A stretch of DNA of 64,000 nucleotides, taken from Silene latifolia (Eukaryota > Streptophyta > Magnoliopsida > Caryophyllales > Caryophyllaceae). The stretch covers positions 23,298,469 through 23,362,468 of the forward strand of contig NC_133538.1 in the NCBI RefSeq assembly GCF_048544455.1, in the 5' to 3' direction. The notes beneath the pieces were generated by a model. That model was not told where the DNA came from. It saw nothing but the letters and a program-made list of their open reading frames with translations, and did no database searches. Within the stretch, counting starts at the first letter, position 1; each line of letters opens with the position of its first letter. A program made the translations under genes and the position numbers. Positions 1 to 10,235 of this stretch are shown piece after piece.

Positions 1-574
1 GTGCGGTTAACTAGCTCTAAGTGGTCTGTTGGTCAGGTCGTCAGGGTTGAAATATAAAGCTGTAAGTATAATAACAACAACAATAATGAGACAAAGAATT
101 TTGTACGTGGAAAACCCTTAAATGGGAAAAAAACACGGGCACCAAGCCAGGAGAGGATTTCACTATGTAATTGGGAGAATAATTATATGATAATGACAAT
201 GTTTATATTTCTCTAAGTATTGTGTATGCGGATATATGCTTCTTCTTGTGTAGACAATGCGTTGCAAATGTCTTCAAAGTATTTTTTGTATAAGCTTCAC
301 TTGAACGGCTGCCTGATGCCAGAATTAATGCGGAATATTCTCCATAATTGTCCATAATAATTGTCAATATTTCTCCCTTAATTACTGCATTTACTGCGAG
401 ATCTTTTTATTCAATGCTGCGCATATATTTCATTTATAATATGAGCTCCTGGTCTAATATTGTCCTCTCCATGGCCTGGCGCCTATCTTCATGTGTCCTG
501 ATACCCCGACAGCCTGATAGTCAGGTCAAGATGAGATACTGATCAGGAACGTCTACGGATTTCCAGGCCTGACA
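1..574 (-). repeat. Element A 3' LTR, partial
   Basis: The first 210 bases match 9272-9490 closely, which identifies this as an LTR. It ends with GACA at 574, directly before the complement of a polypurine tract. It carries the block TACGTGG (104-110) followed by an A-rich stretch and CACGGGCACCAAGCCAGG (134-151), also present in the LTRs of B and C. About 50 bases of the left end lie outside the window, so the full LTR would be about 624 bp. Confidence 0.88.
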
Positions 575-630
575 ATTGCCCCTTATCTCCTTATTTTCAG
601 TGTGTCGGAACGAAAAAAATGAGGAGATAA
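575..630 (-). other. Element A polypurine tract inside an inverted repeat
   Basis: Directly inside the 3' LTR the plus strand reads ATTGCCCCTTATCTCC, the complement of a polypurine tract that would prime plus-strand DNA synthesis. The arm TTATCTCCTTATTTT (583-597) is matched by AAAATGAGGAGATAA (616-630): 14 of 15 positions pair and the loop is 18 bases. The tract can therefore fold into a stem. B and E have equivalent arms of different sequence. Confidence 0.7.
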
Positions 631-784
631 CTTTATTCTCAGAAAGATTACCCAACGGTTAAGTTATGCCTAGTCAGTTCCTGGAACGGCTATTTTACTG
701 CAGTTTATGACGCGTGGAGACTTTACTGCAACTTCCTTAATGATTATCCATCTCTTTGGCGGTTGAAACCCTAATTTACTCCAC

Positions 785-792
785 TATAAATA
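785..792 (+). promoter_or_regulatory. TATA box of the element A antisense gene
   Basis: TATAAATA lies 130 bp upstream of the ATG at 922, in a plausible position for a core promoter of the plus-strand extra gene. The same box sits at a similar place in B (18838), C (10228) and E (49958). It is inside the element rather than in the LTR, and points opposite to gag-pol transcription. Promoter activity is inferred. Confidence 0.65.
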
Positions 793-921
793 CCCGCTTG
801 TTTCATTGAGTTAAACTTCATCAAAGTAATCTTTCTTATTCTTCCCTTATAAATCTTTCTCTCTAGTTTCCTCAATTCCCATTTCTTCAATCTTCAATTA
901 ATCTTCATAATTCTTTCAACA

Positions 922-3007
922 ATGGTCGCAAAAAAGATGTCTACCAGGGCAGCGACTCCTGCAACCCCTCCTTCCCAGAATCCAGAGGGAACTTCTTCTG
1001 AGAATTTACCTACTTCTTCTGCTGCTCAACCTTCCACGATCAGCAAGCCGAGTGATTCTCCATTGGAGATGATCCCAATATTTCATGGTGACTTCCAATT
1101 CAAGCCTACGAAGGCTTTAAATGAGGATCAGTCTCTTGCAAACCGTTTGAAGCCTGAGTTTGAGAAGGTGCTGAAGGATAAGGGGATCATCCCTGCTGAT
1201 TCTGAAGTCTGGATCCCTGAGAATTCTCCTATCGGGGCCGACTGGGCTTGTCCTGTTTGGTTCTGCATTCATGACTGGGCTTTCAGGGCAGGTTGTAAGA
1301 TTCCTTTTTCTCCTCTTATGGTTGAGGTTATCAAGGAGATTTGTGTTCCATCTTATCAGCTGATGCCTATGGTGTGGAAGGTTGTGTGTTCCATTGATTA
1401 TCTTTGTAAAAAGCACAATATCTCGTTTTTCCTTGATGATCTAAAGGCTTGTTATGCTGTCAAAACCAATAGTCTTGGCCGTATAAGTTTTAAGGTCAGG
1501 GCTTCTACTACTCCTCTTTTGAGCAATCTGGATAGCGGCCATGATAAAGGCTGGGCTGCTGGGTACATGTTTGTCAGGACGAATTCAGTGGGTCCTGACC
1601 TGGCGTATTTAAATCATGAAGCTTGCGTTGCTGGTGAGTTTCTTAGTTTTTCTTTTGTCCTGCATGTTTTACTTGTTAGTGAAAAATAAAATGAAATTCA
1701 TGCCCGAGTTATACCTTTTGTGTGTGCAGTTGATGATTGGGTTATTGAGACTGAGTATCCCACTGCCAATATTTTTGCTTTCCTTTCTATTCCTCCTTTG
1801 GAGATGTCTTGGCCTCTCTGTTGTGAGGTTGGCCACCTTCCTCGTTGCTTGAAGGCTGATGGTGCTGCCAGGGTGGCTAAACCTTCTGGGGCTGTTAGTG
1901 CCACTACCTCAGGCAGTAAGTCTATCTTAATTTATCTTTTCTTTTTACTTTGGCTTTCTGATAATGTTTGGTTTATATTGCTAATATAGTGTTTCGTGTT
2001 GTAGCCACCAGGTCATCTACTCGCCTTGCCAGGTTCGGTATGGCTGACCTTTCAGCCAGGCTGGCTAAGATCAAGGAGGAAGGTTCCCAGGGAAGCGGAG
2101 ATCTTGAACTCATGTTATAGATTTGATCGAACTGTCGATGCTCCCAAGGTCATTCTTTGTCAGTCTGCTCCCTGTGAAACAAGTTCAAGCAACCAAAAAA
2201 GGAAAATCGAAGATGTTGATATTTCTGCCCCGGTCAGGGAAGTGAAAGCCAGGGTGGACAATATGGACGCTGCTAGGGTGAAAATCAGGGATTACGCTGC
2301 TTCTAGATCAGATGTCATGCTCACCCTTGACCCTGTTGAGACTGCTACTCAGGCGGTTGCTTCAGTGGATCATTCAGTCAGCCTCTTGGCAGGTGCCTTG
2401 GCTGGTGTAAGGGAGGTATGATGGAACAATTTTTATATGTGTTTTGTTTGGGTAGTTTTTATTATTGGGGTATATTATTCATACTCTTCTTCCTGTTTTT
2501 GTTCAGGGTGCTGCGACCTATCTCCATAACGCTTATCAGGCTACTTCTTTGGTAGGCAGGATTGATCTGATGAGATCAGATTATGATAGGCTAAAGTCTG
2601 AGCTGGATTTTGCACGAGCTGACCTGGCTGCTAAAGCTGCTGACATGGTGAGGGCACAGGCTGAGAGAGAAGCTGCTAAGGCTGAGGCAGATTCAAGCGA
2701 GCGGCTTTTGTAGGAAGCTTTGGACACAAAGGAGGAGCTCACCCAGGAGAGGGATGACCTGGAGTTCAAGTTAGATGATGCTTCCCTCTATTTCTATATT
2801 AAGGGGAGGGTTGCTGCTATGTCAGAGCCTGTCGAGGCCAGGGTGAAGTGGAACCCTGAAGCTGAGATGGCTTTTGCTGCTTTAAAGTATCCTGACCTGC
2901 ATAACATGGGAAATGAACATGAGGTCGATTCTCCAGGGGAGCAGGATATTGATGCTGATCTGGCCAAGGGTGGAAGTAGTGGTACTGTTTCTAAGGAGAA
3001 GCAGTAA
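922..3007 (+). pseudogene. Antisense extra gene of element A (PF04195-like, four exons)
   Basis: I recognise the N-terminal half as the PF04195 family (named 'putative gypsy type transposon'); its function is unknown and it is not a demonstrated transposase. Proposed exons are 922-1633, 1730-1915, 2005-2415 and 2507-3007. All introns are GT-AG, and splicing restores conserved residues such as VDDW at the exon 1/2 joint. Exon 1 holds the conserved core (WIPENSPIGADW, PVWFCIHDWAF, about residues 95-120). Exons 3-4 encode a charged, Ala/Glu/Leu-rich, probably coiled-coil region ending in a conserved block (FYIKGRV, EPVEARVKWNP). A frameshift in exon 3 and a TAG at 2711-2713 break this copy. It converges with the integrase end of pol. 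Start chosen as the first ATG after the TATA box. Confidence 0.7.
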
Positions 3008-3035
3008 TTTGATTTTTTAGTTGGTATTTAGCCCA

Positions 3036-3110
3036 TCCAGAGGGGATGTCCCTGGACGAACAATTTTTCTTTTTTCTGTCTTTATCCAGGTCAGGGAGAC
3101 TATCCCTGGC
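3036..3110. repeat. Paired inverted repeats between convergent genes (element A)
   Basis: Just past the stop of the antisense gene are two short inverted repeats: TCCAG..CTGGA at 3036-3056 and a second pairing AGGGA with TCCCT within 3084-3110. Equivalent pairs occur in C (17458-17541) and, in part, in B (21175-21197). The position between convergent transcription units suggests a role in 3' end formation, but that is inference. Confidence 0.55.
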
Positions 3111-3914
3111 CTTTTTGAATATTTTGGTGCCTTTGCCCCAGGGGGTAAGGGCTTTATTAATGTAGGCATGGTGGCCTTTTTTGGCTGATTTTGCTTTTGA
3201 CTTTGCTTGGGTCTGTGAGTTTCATCCTGTTGGGCCTGTTTAGACATCCTACACATCATTTTTGTTTTATCTTGTTATTTCATGAGTAATACAACCAAGT
3301 ATAGTTTTTTGCTATAATGGTTGAAGGGGTGGGAAAACTGGCTTGTCAGGAGGGCTTATGTCCCCTGCCTAGCTGGAGGGCTTGGTATTCGGCATGTCAG
3401 GAGGGCATTTAGACTAAGTGGTTGGGAGAGAACACCCTTGCACCTGTCTTGCTGCGTCCAGCCGGTTGTAATCCGTGGCAGTAAACCTGGTCAGGTCAGG
3501 CAATTATTTCATACCTGATTGGTCCCGACATTTCTTCGTATCCGTGATGGTTACCAACTCGTCGAGCACGCGATCAAGTGCAAAATTTTGTTTCAAGAAT
3601 ATATAGTAGAGTAGCCCTCAATCCTGAATATTTATGCATATAATCATTTATCATGTATAATTGTTCAGGATTCAAGAAGTAAAATAAATGGGTTAGTTGA
3701 ATATATAGATATGAGTTGCATACAAAGCCTGTAAAACACGTAGTTTTTCAGGTAGCATGTCAGGTTGAGTAGTGATTGAATTTATACCTGATTGTGGCTT
3801 GATCTGATCTTTACATATGAAATAATTTTAAATGGGTTACATTCCAAGATCTGGGGATCATCTCTCCTTCTAGTGTTTGGAGCCTGTACGCTCCTTGTCC
3901 AACAATTGAGTCAA
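3111..3914. repeat. Non-coding region of A with short GTCAGGAGGGC repeats
   Basis: This gap between the antisense gene and integrase contains three imperfect copies of GTCAGGAGGGC at 3346, 3372 and 3397, a period of about 25 bp. It continues with an AT-rich stretch starting near 3600 whose GTAGCCCTCAATCCTGAA is shared with B (near 21650) and C (near 36850). Tandem repeats in this place are known for Retand-type elements. No gene is seen. Confidence 0.6.
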
Positions 3915-5264
3915 TTAGGTAAGGGCCTTCCCATGTGGGGCCAGCTTGCCTGCTGATTTTTCTTTTTTATTTGGAAAAACTTTTCGTAAAACAAGATCTC
4001 CTTCTTTAAAGACTCTAATTTTGACGTTTTTGTTGTAAGTCTTGGCAACTGCTTGTTGGTATGATGCCATCCTGATCTTGGCAGCGTCTCTTAACTCTTC
4101 TGTTAGAACCAGGTTATCTTGCATTAGGTCTCTATTTGCCTTAACGTTATTTAGGCTGTATCTAGATGTTGGTACTCGTACTTCTGCGGGAATGACAACT
4201 TCACAGCCGTACACCAGAGAGTAAGGTGTTTGGCCTGTTGATGTCTTTGGAGTTGTCCCGTCTGCCCATAGTACTAATGGAAGTTCTTTAGCGCATCTGC
4301 CTCGTCTTCTTTTTAGCTTCTTTTTTATGCAGCTTATGACTACCTTATTGCTTGATTCAGCCTGGCCATTGGCTTTTGGATATCCAGGGGTTGAAGTTAC
4401 CAGGTTGATATTCGATTCTTGGCAAAATGCTTGGGTCCTTTTCCCCACAAATTGTTCCATTATCACATACTATTTCCGATGGGACTTCATATCTGCAAAT
4501 GATGTTTGTCCTGATAAAGGATATTACTTCTTTTTCAGTTACTTGCCTGAAAGAGTCAGCCTCAATCCATTTGGAGAAGTAATCAGTCATAGCCAACATG
4601 AATACTTTTTGCCCTGGAGCTACGGGCAGTTTTCCCACAATATCCATGCCCCACTTTATGAACGACCAGGGTGCGGAAATTGAATGGAGGAGTACAGATG
4701 GCTGATGTATGATTGGTGCATGAATTTCGCAGGTTTCGCATTTTGAAGAGTATTCCAGGCAGTCAGCCCTCAGTGTTGGCCAACAGTAGCCTGTCCTGAG
4801 AACTTTACTTGCCAGGCTCTTTCCTCCTTTGTAGTTGCCACAGTGTCCATCGTGTATTTCTTGAAGTACTAGTTTGGCTTCGTTATGCTCCAAGCATCTC
4901 AGGTAGGGTCCGGCCTGCGATCTCTTGAACAAAGTGTTATTGATGATAGCATACGTTGAAGCTCTAATTTTAAAGGCCCTTGCCTCATTCTTCCCTGAGG
5001 CAGTATTCCTCGGAGAAACCAATCATAATAGGGTTTAGTCCAAGAGTTATTATCCTGATTGACAAGATTGACTTGTTCAGGTTTGCTGATGGCTGGCTCT
5101 AATAAATGAACAATTGGTATTTTGTCGAAGACTGTAGGGGTAAAATTTGAACCTAGGGTGGCCAAAGCATCAGCCTGGGTGTTCAGGTCTCTTGATATTT
5201 GATCTATGTCAAATAAAACAAATTTAGCGGTAAGGTTTTTTGCATATTCTAAATACGAAATCAT
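3915..5264 (-). pseudogene. Integrase of element A
   Basis: Integrase inserts the element cDNA into host DNA. The part near 5264-5023 joins the tail of the second RNase H to the integrase N-terminus. The zinc-binding HHCC part is seen around GHCGNYKGG and CETCEIH. The catalytic core shows D (KWGMDIVG), D (VCDNGT) and E (NGQAESSNK). The C-terminal part (EGDLVLRKVFPN) is typical of gypsy integrase. Frame changes near 5000 and just after VCDNGT (about 4455) break the ORF, so no complete protein can be made. It is the last pol domain and ends about 900 bp from the antisense gene. Confidence 0.85.
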
Positions 5265-5319
5265 TTTTGCATCCTTAGCCGTATAAATTCCCTTTATTTA
5301 ATTAGCAATTAGGAGTGAA

Positions 5320-5796
5320 TCAATTTTTACCTTTAGGTTTTGAACACCGAGGTCTAGACATACCTTTAAGCATGGCTATCAGGGCTTCATATTCTGCTTC
5401 GTTGTTCGTAGCTTTGAACTCACAGCTTACAGCCTGTGCTATCATATCTCCCTGTGGTGATTTGAGCACCAATACTAACCATGTCCCCCTGGCGTTGGAT
5501 GCCCCATCTATGAATAGGGTCCATTCTTGGTCTGGGGTTTTATTTTCTAGTTGGTTAACCTCTTTTATCAGGCCTGGTTCCAGGTTAGGGCTAAAGTCAG
5601 CCACAAAGTTTGCTAGGGCCTGCGATTTAGTCGCTGCCCTGGGTTCAAAGGAGATATCGTATGTGCTAATCTGTACTAACCACTTGGCCATCCTGCCTGA
5701 CAGTTCAGGCTTACGTAGGACATACTTTATGGGTAAATTGGTCTTGAATATAATGGGGTGACTTTCAAAATAAGGTCGCAATTTAGTACATGACAT
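5320..5796 (-). pseudogene. Second, archaeal-type RNase H of element A
   Basis: The motifs FIDGASNARG and ATNNEAEYEAL belong to the additional archaeal-type RNase H of Tat-lineage elements, which follows the ordinary RNase H and is thought to help remove RNA during reverse transcription. The upstream part (CTKLRPYFESHPI) is the end of the first RNase H/connection region. A stop lies just upstream, near 5800. The Tat-defining NNEAEYEA signature is intact, but the ORF is closed at 5320 and continues in another frame at 5264. Confidence 0.8.
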
Positions 5797-6897
5797 AATC
5801 TAAGCTAAAACATATTTTTCAAGCAATCTATACCTCAACTCAGCATCTAGCAGGCTTTTACTTACATAGTAGACTGGATATTGCTGACCATCCTGTTCTT
5901 TCACTAGGACTGCTCTGACCGCTGTGTCAGTGACAGACAAGTATACTGAGAAGGGTTCTCCCTTCTCTAGTTTAGCCAATAAGGGTGGAGATGATAAGTA
6001 GGATTTTAGTTCCTGAAAGGCTGTCTCGTGTTCATCCGTCTACTGAAACTGTTTATTCTTTCTGAGGAGGTTGTAAAATATTTTGCACCTCTCGGAGGAT
6101 CTTGATATGAAACGGTTTAGGGCAGCTACTCGTCAATTTTTGGATATCCTTGACATATTTTGGTGACTGCAGTTCCAGGATAGCTTTTATCTGTTCAGGG
6201 TTGGCTTCTATGCCTCTCTTTGTGACCATATATCCAAGAAATTTGCCTGCAGAAACTCCAAAGTGGCATTTTGCGGGGTTGAGTTTCATATTGTATTTTT
6301 CCAATATCTCGAACGCTATTTCGAGATGTTTTACATGATCTTTTGCATTTTTCGATTTCACCACCATGTCGTCTATGTACACCTCCATGATGTCACCTAT
6401 TTGGTCTTTAAACATCATGTTGACCAGGCGCTGGTACGTTGCCCTTGCATTCTTCAGGCCGAAAGGCATGACAGTGTAACAGTAATGCCTTGGTCTGTAA
6501 TGAATGCAGTACTCTCCTGGTCAGCAGGGTGCATCTTTATTTGATTGAATCCACTGGAAGCATCCATGAATGTCAGCATCTCATGGCCTACTGTGGCGTC
6601 TACCATGGCATCAATATGTCGCAAGGGGAATGGATCTTTGGGACAGGCTTTGTTCAGGTCAGTGTAGTCTACACAGACTCTCCATTTTCCATTCTTTTTC
6701 TGCACAACAACTACGTTAGCCAGCCACTCAGGGTACATTACTTCTCTGATCATTCCCATATCCAAGAGTTTTTCTATTTCCTCGTTAATTATGGTATTTC
6801 TTTCAGCTGCAAATTTCCGCCTTTTCTGTTGTACAGGCTTAAAAATTGGGTCAACATTGAGTTTATGCATAATTATATCAGCGCTAATTCCAGTCAT
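5797..6897 (-). pseudogene. Reverse transcriptase and first RNase H of element A
   Basis: The RT palm is clear: FMDASSGFNQIKMHP, MPFGLKNARATYQRLVN and the catalytic YIDDMVV. It begins with the gypsy-type stretch RKFAAERNTIINEEI and continues to QKLTS. A frameshift separates TDQGITVTLS (6454-6490) from MPFGLKN. Stops are present near 6053 and 5800. The RNase H segment (YYVSKSLLDAE) is recognisable at about 5875-5830. It is in the same frame as gag and protease upstream, suggesting one original gag-pol reading frame. Confidence 0.85.
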
Positions 6898-9144
6898 ATC
6901 AAAATGTGACCAAGCAAACCAAGATGATTTATTTTTAAGGAACTTTACCAGTTCAGGCCTGACGCTATCTGGGGCATCAGATCCTACTAAAACATACCTG
7001 TCAGGGTACTCAGGGTCTAGGATTACCTAATCTGTTTCCATTCTGGGAGGTTCTACATAAGTGCTCCTAACAGGGTACTGTAATTGCTATGCAAGGGACT
7101 TACCTTCCTTGGAAGGCTTCAAGGCTGTTCTGTAGCATTCCTGGGCTGTCTTGTGATCCCCTTTGATTGTGGCTATGCCCTAGTCTGTTGGTATCTTGAT
7201 ACACTGGTGATAGGTTGACAGTACGGCCTTGACATTATGAATCCAGGGCCTACCCAAGATCGCGTTGTAAGATGACAGGCAATCAAGGACTCCAAATTTC
7301 TCATAAGATGAGACTCCTTCCACGTAGGTTGGGAGGTGGATTTCTCCTAGGGTGCTCCTGGTTTCGCCACTGAATCCTACTAGGACACTGGATTTTTTGG
7401 TGATTTAGTCCTCATTCATCTTCATGGCTTTCACTACGTCAAGCATGATCAGGTTCACTGAGCTGCCTTCGTCTACCAGGATCCTTCTTACTATGGTGGT
7501 TCCAATGTGCATAGAAATTACCAGGCCATCATGACGAATATCAGGGATGCCCACCAAGTCACAATCATTGAAAGTGATTATTGGGATATGATCCGTCTTG
7601 CATGGTGATACGGTCTTTGGCGTCCTAGCTATCTTCTTTGCTGCTGAACTTGTCAGACCGCAAATTTCTGATCCGCCAGATACAAATTTTTCTTCATAGA
7701 TTGGTGGTGGTGGAGGGAGACTACGATCCTGCTTATACTCCTGATTCTCTTTATCCTGGTTTGCGTTCCTGCCCTTCGTCTTGATCATGTCTTTCAAGTA
7801 TCCAGAATTTAGCAGGTAGGCCACTTCTTTCCTCAGGGTGAAACAATCATTCGTGGTGTGTCCAACATCCATGTGGAATTCGCACCATTTAGAATTGTCC
7901 CTTTTGGGGTTGGGATTTTCTAACTTCCTGGGCCATCTGACAGCTGATCCCATGTTGTCAAGTCTCTGGATTAATCCTGCGATATCAACACTGAAGTTAT
8001 GTTCGGAAATAGGTGGATAAACTTTAACCTTACCTTGATACTCATGAGCCAGGTTAACTTCTGATTGATCTGGCCTGGAATATGGAGTAGCCCTATAGTT
8101 GTTTCCTTTGTTGCTCTTCCTACTGCTCCTTTCATGATCTTTTGGTCTACTGGGTGATCAAAGTTTATAGATTTTATCTTCTTCTAGCCTGATAAAGGCA
8201 AGAGTCTTGGCCTGGACGTCCTGGAAGGTATGGCAGGGATACTTAGTGAGCTCGCTGTACAAGTCACTATATGGTAGTAACCCCTGCCTGAATGCTTCCA
8301 CTGCTGTTCCAACGTCACACCTGGGTATAGATACTTTTTCCTTGTTGAATCTTGCAAGGAATGTCCTGAGAGTTTCATCAGGCTTCTGTGTAACTCGGTA
8401 AAGGTCACTGGATCGTTTCTTCAACTCCCTGCTACTCGCAAACTGCTGGTTGAAACTGTTGATCAGGTTGGCGAAAGAATGGATGCTCCCAGTTGGCAGG
8501 TTGATGTACCATTACAAAGCAGGGCCGGTCAGGGTCGTTCCAAATCCCTTACACATGCAGACTAGTCTAAATTCGATGGGGATAGATGCAGCCAGCATTT
8601 TTTGTTTATAAAGAGCCACGTGATTTTGTGGATCCGTGGTTCCATCATAGACCCTCATGGATGGACCTACAAACTTCTTTGGTAGATCTAATTTTGCTAT
8701 TTCATCTATAAAAGGCGAATCAGCATAGCTGTTAGGGGCAGCTTCATCCATGCTGGCAAGTACTCCTGGTATCTTATCAAATTTTTCATTGAGTTTCTTG
8801 ATCTCCTGAACCACTTCCATCATGATGGCTGCTGCAGATTCATCGGGTTTTTCCTTATCATTCTTTGGCTCACCATCACCATCAACATCAATAGATTTAG
8901 AACCAATTGGGCTCCCAAAACTGGAAAAATTGATATTTTTGATGATTGATGCAAATGGGGTTCCTGTTTGGAATCTAGAGCCTGCTCCTTGAGTTTTTTG
9001 CAATTTTTGTTTTAGGGTTGACTCAAATTCTCTTAGTTGTAGGATTTATGCTTCAGTTTGGGCTACCTTTTCTTTCAAGCTTTCCAACTCAGCGATTTGC
9101 TGGAGAGCTGCATTCAATTGTTCTTCAAAGGTAGGTTGGGCCAT
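6898..9144 (-). pseudogene. Gag and protease of element A
   Basis: The ATG at 9144 starts a Gag with a short N-terminal coiled coil (LQQIAELESLKEKVAQ), then the capsid-like retrotransposon Gag domain (about 8720-8160; FVGPSMRVYDGTTDPQNH, DLYSELTKYPCHTFQDVQ). A CCHC-like stretch follows at WCEFHMDVGHTTNDCFTLR (about 7890-7840), and then an aspartic protease with RRILVDEGSSVNLIM (about 7495-7450). In-frame stops occur near 9045, at 8512, 8158, 7405 and further on towards RT, but the frame is otherwise continuous to 6897, so protease and RT were probably fused to Gag. Other Tat proteases have DGGSS; here it is DEGSS. Confidence 0.82.
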
Positions 9145-9198
9145 TTTTGTAGGATTTTTGAGTTTTTGTGAGATGAGAAAAAAGGATTTAAAGAGCTA

Positions 9199-9219
9199 GA
9201 TGCCCCACAGTGGGCGCCA
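9199..9219 (-). other. Element A primer binding site
   Basis: On the minus strand the sequence next to the 5' LTR begins TGGCGCCCACTGTGGGGC, starting with TGG as expected for pairing with a tRNA 3' CCA end. It lies two bases from the LTR edge. Element B has the same site with one change. An arginine tRNA is possible, as reported for related Ogre/Tat elements, but I cannot confirm the tRNA. Confidence 0.75.
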
Positions 9220-9221
9220 AT

Positions 9222-9490
9222 TGTTTTGGGTGTATTTTGCGCAAGGCAAAATCAGGTCAGGATAGAGTCATGTGCAGTTAACTGGCTCTAAGTGGTATGT
9301 TGGTCAGGTCGTCAGGGTTGAAATATAAAGCTGTAAGTATAATAACAACAACAATAATGAGACAAAGAATTTTGTACGTGGAAAACCATTAAATGGGAAA
9401 AAATCACGGGCACCAAGCCAGGTAAGGATTTCACTATGTAATTGGGAGAATAATTATATGATAATGTCAATGTTTATATTTCTCTAAGTA
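9222..9490 (-). repeat. Element A 5' LTR, truncated
   Basis: The LTR starts TGTTTTGGG beside the primer binding site and matches 1-219 from 9272 onward. Identity ends abruptly at 9490 (TCTCTAAGTA). About 355 bp of the expected LTR are missing. The word GTAATTGGGA occurs at 9438 and 9488, so a deletion at a short repeat is possible. Confidence 0.85.
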
Positions 9491-9966
9491 ATTGGGAAAA
9501 AATAAAAGTAATTACTCGAACACATGTATTACCAAACAACCATTCATAAATTTCTTAATTGGAGAAACAAGTTTATACAATCCCAATATCATAGTATTCA
9601 CATCTATCAACCAATCCCATGTAATTGTCATTAAAAGCACTTCCAACAATAAAACTCAATTATTTTACGACAAAGTTAAGGGTAGTCTTACCTTCACTAG
9701 ACGCCCTTACAAACCACAACTTACTCAAAATCTAAACACACATCTTTTTAACCAATCAATTAACGCTCATAAGAATTGACAATTTTTCCAACAAAATTTC
9801 TAACGTAATCTGAAATAAAGTTTAAAACTTCCAGTTGAACTATAAAACTTCAAGTACTTAAAAAGGTCAACATTTATTGCTCAAGGCTAATATTCAAGAT
9901 GGCATTAGACGATGATGACAAAATTATCCTTTCTGAAACATTTCATCAGAAATCAACATTGTCATA
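9491..9966. other. Unassigned AT-rich spacer
   Basis: This stretch lies between the broken end of element A and the start of element C. It has no similarity that I can see to any element in the window. A 95-codon ORF (9492-9779) has no recognisable domain. It may be host DNA or a remnant of an unrecognised repeat. Confidence 0.4.
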
Positions 9967-10185
9967 TGTTTTATCAAGATTTCTTACAAGGGAGAAATTC
10001 CTGCCAGGGGTATGTATGCAGGGTGATCTAGCTCTAAATATTGCCTTGACAAATTATGCTAATAACAATATGAACGAAATGAAATTGACACAATGATTTA
10101 TACGTGGAAAAGCCCTTTGAATTGGGAAAAACCCACGGGCACCAAGTCAGGAGAGGATTTTACTATGACTTTGTTTATCACTGAA
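9967..10185 (-). repeat. Element C 3' LTR, truncated
   Basis: Resembles the B LTR: CTGCCAGGGG, GCAGGGTGATCTAGCTC and TACGTGGAAAAGCCC with CCCACGGGCACCAAG near 10101-10147. The similarity fades after about 10180, and the usual LTR end AACA plus polypurine tract is missing, so the LTR end and the adjacent upstream region are deleted. Confidence 0.7.
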
Positions 10186-10227
10186 TATCCACAGTATCCA
10201 ATGCTCATTCAATACTCATCCAATGCC

Positions 10228-10235
10228 TATAAATT
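10228..10235 (+). promoter_or_regulatory. TATA box of the element C antisense gene
   Basis: TATAAATT, 115 bp upstream of the ATG at 10350. It aligns in position with the TATAAATA boxes of A, B and E, with one base changed. Confidence 0.55.

Larger units (their letters stand above)
1..9490 (-). mobile_element. Element A: Retand/Tat-like Ty3/gypsy retrotransposon, truncated and decayed
   Basis: A minus-strand LTR retrotransposon. Reading leftward it has a partial 5' LTR (9222-9490), a primer binding site, gag, protease, RT, RNase H, a second archaeal-type RNase H, integrase, then a plus-strand extra gene, a polypurine tract and a 3' LTR (1-574). The window opens about 50 bp inside the left LTR, because base 1 aligns with 9272. 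The right LTR stops matching after 9490. The second RNase H (motif NNEAEYEAL) and the antisense extra ORF are known hallmarks of the Tat/Retand lineage. Stops and frameshifts throughout pol indicate an inactive copy. Target-site duplications cannot be seen. Confidence 0.9.

Noticed and set aside
1117..1416. Minus-strand ORF over the antisense gene
   Set aside because: Shadow of exon 1; similar shadows appear in C with no independent conservation that I can see.
922..1689. Host gene or DNA transposase for the PF04195-like ORF
   Set aside because: It lies at the same place in four LTR elements; the family name 'transposon' is historical and no transposase catalytic motif is seen.
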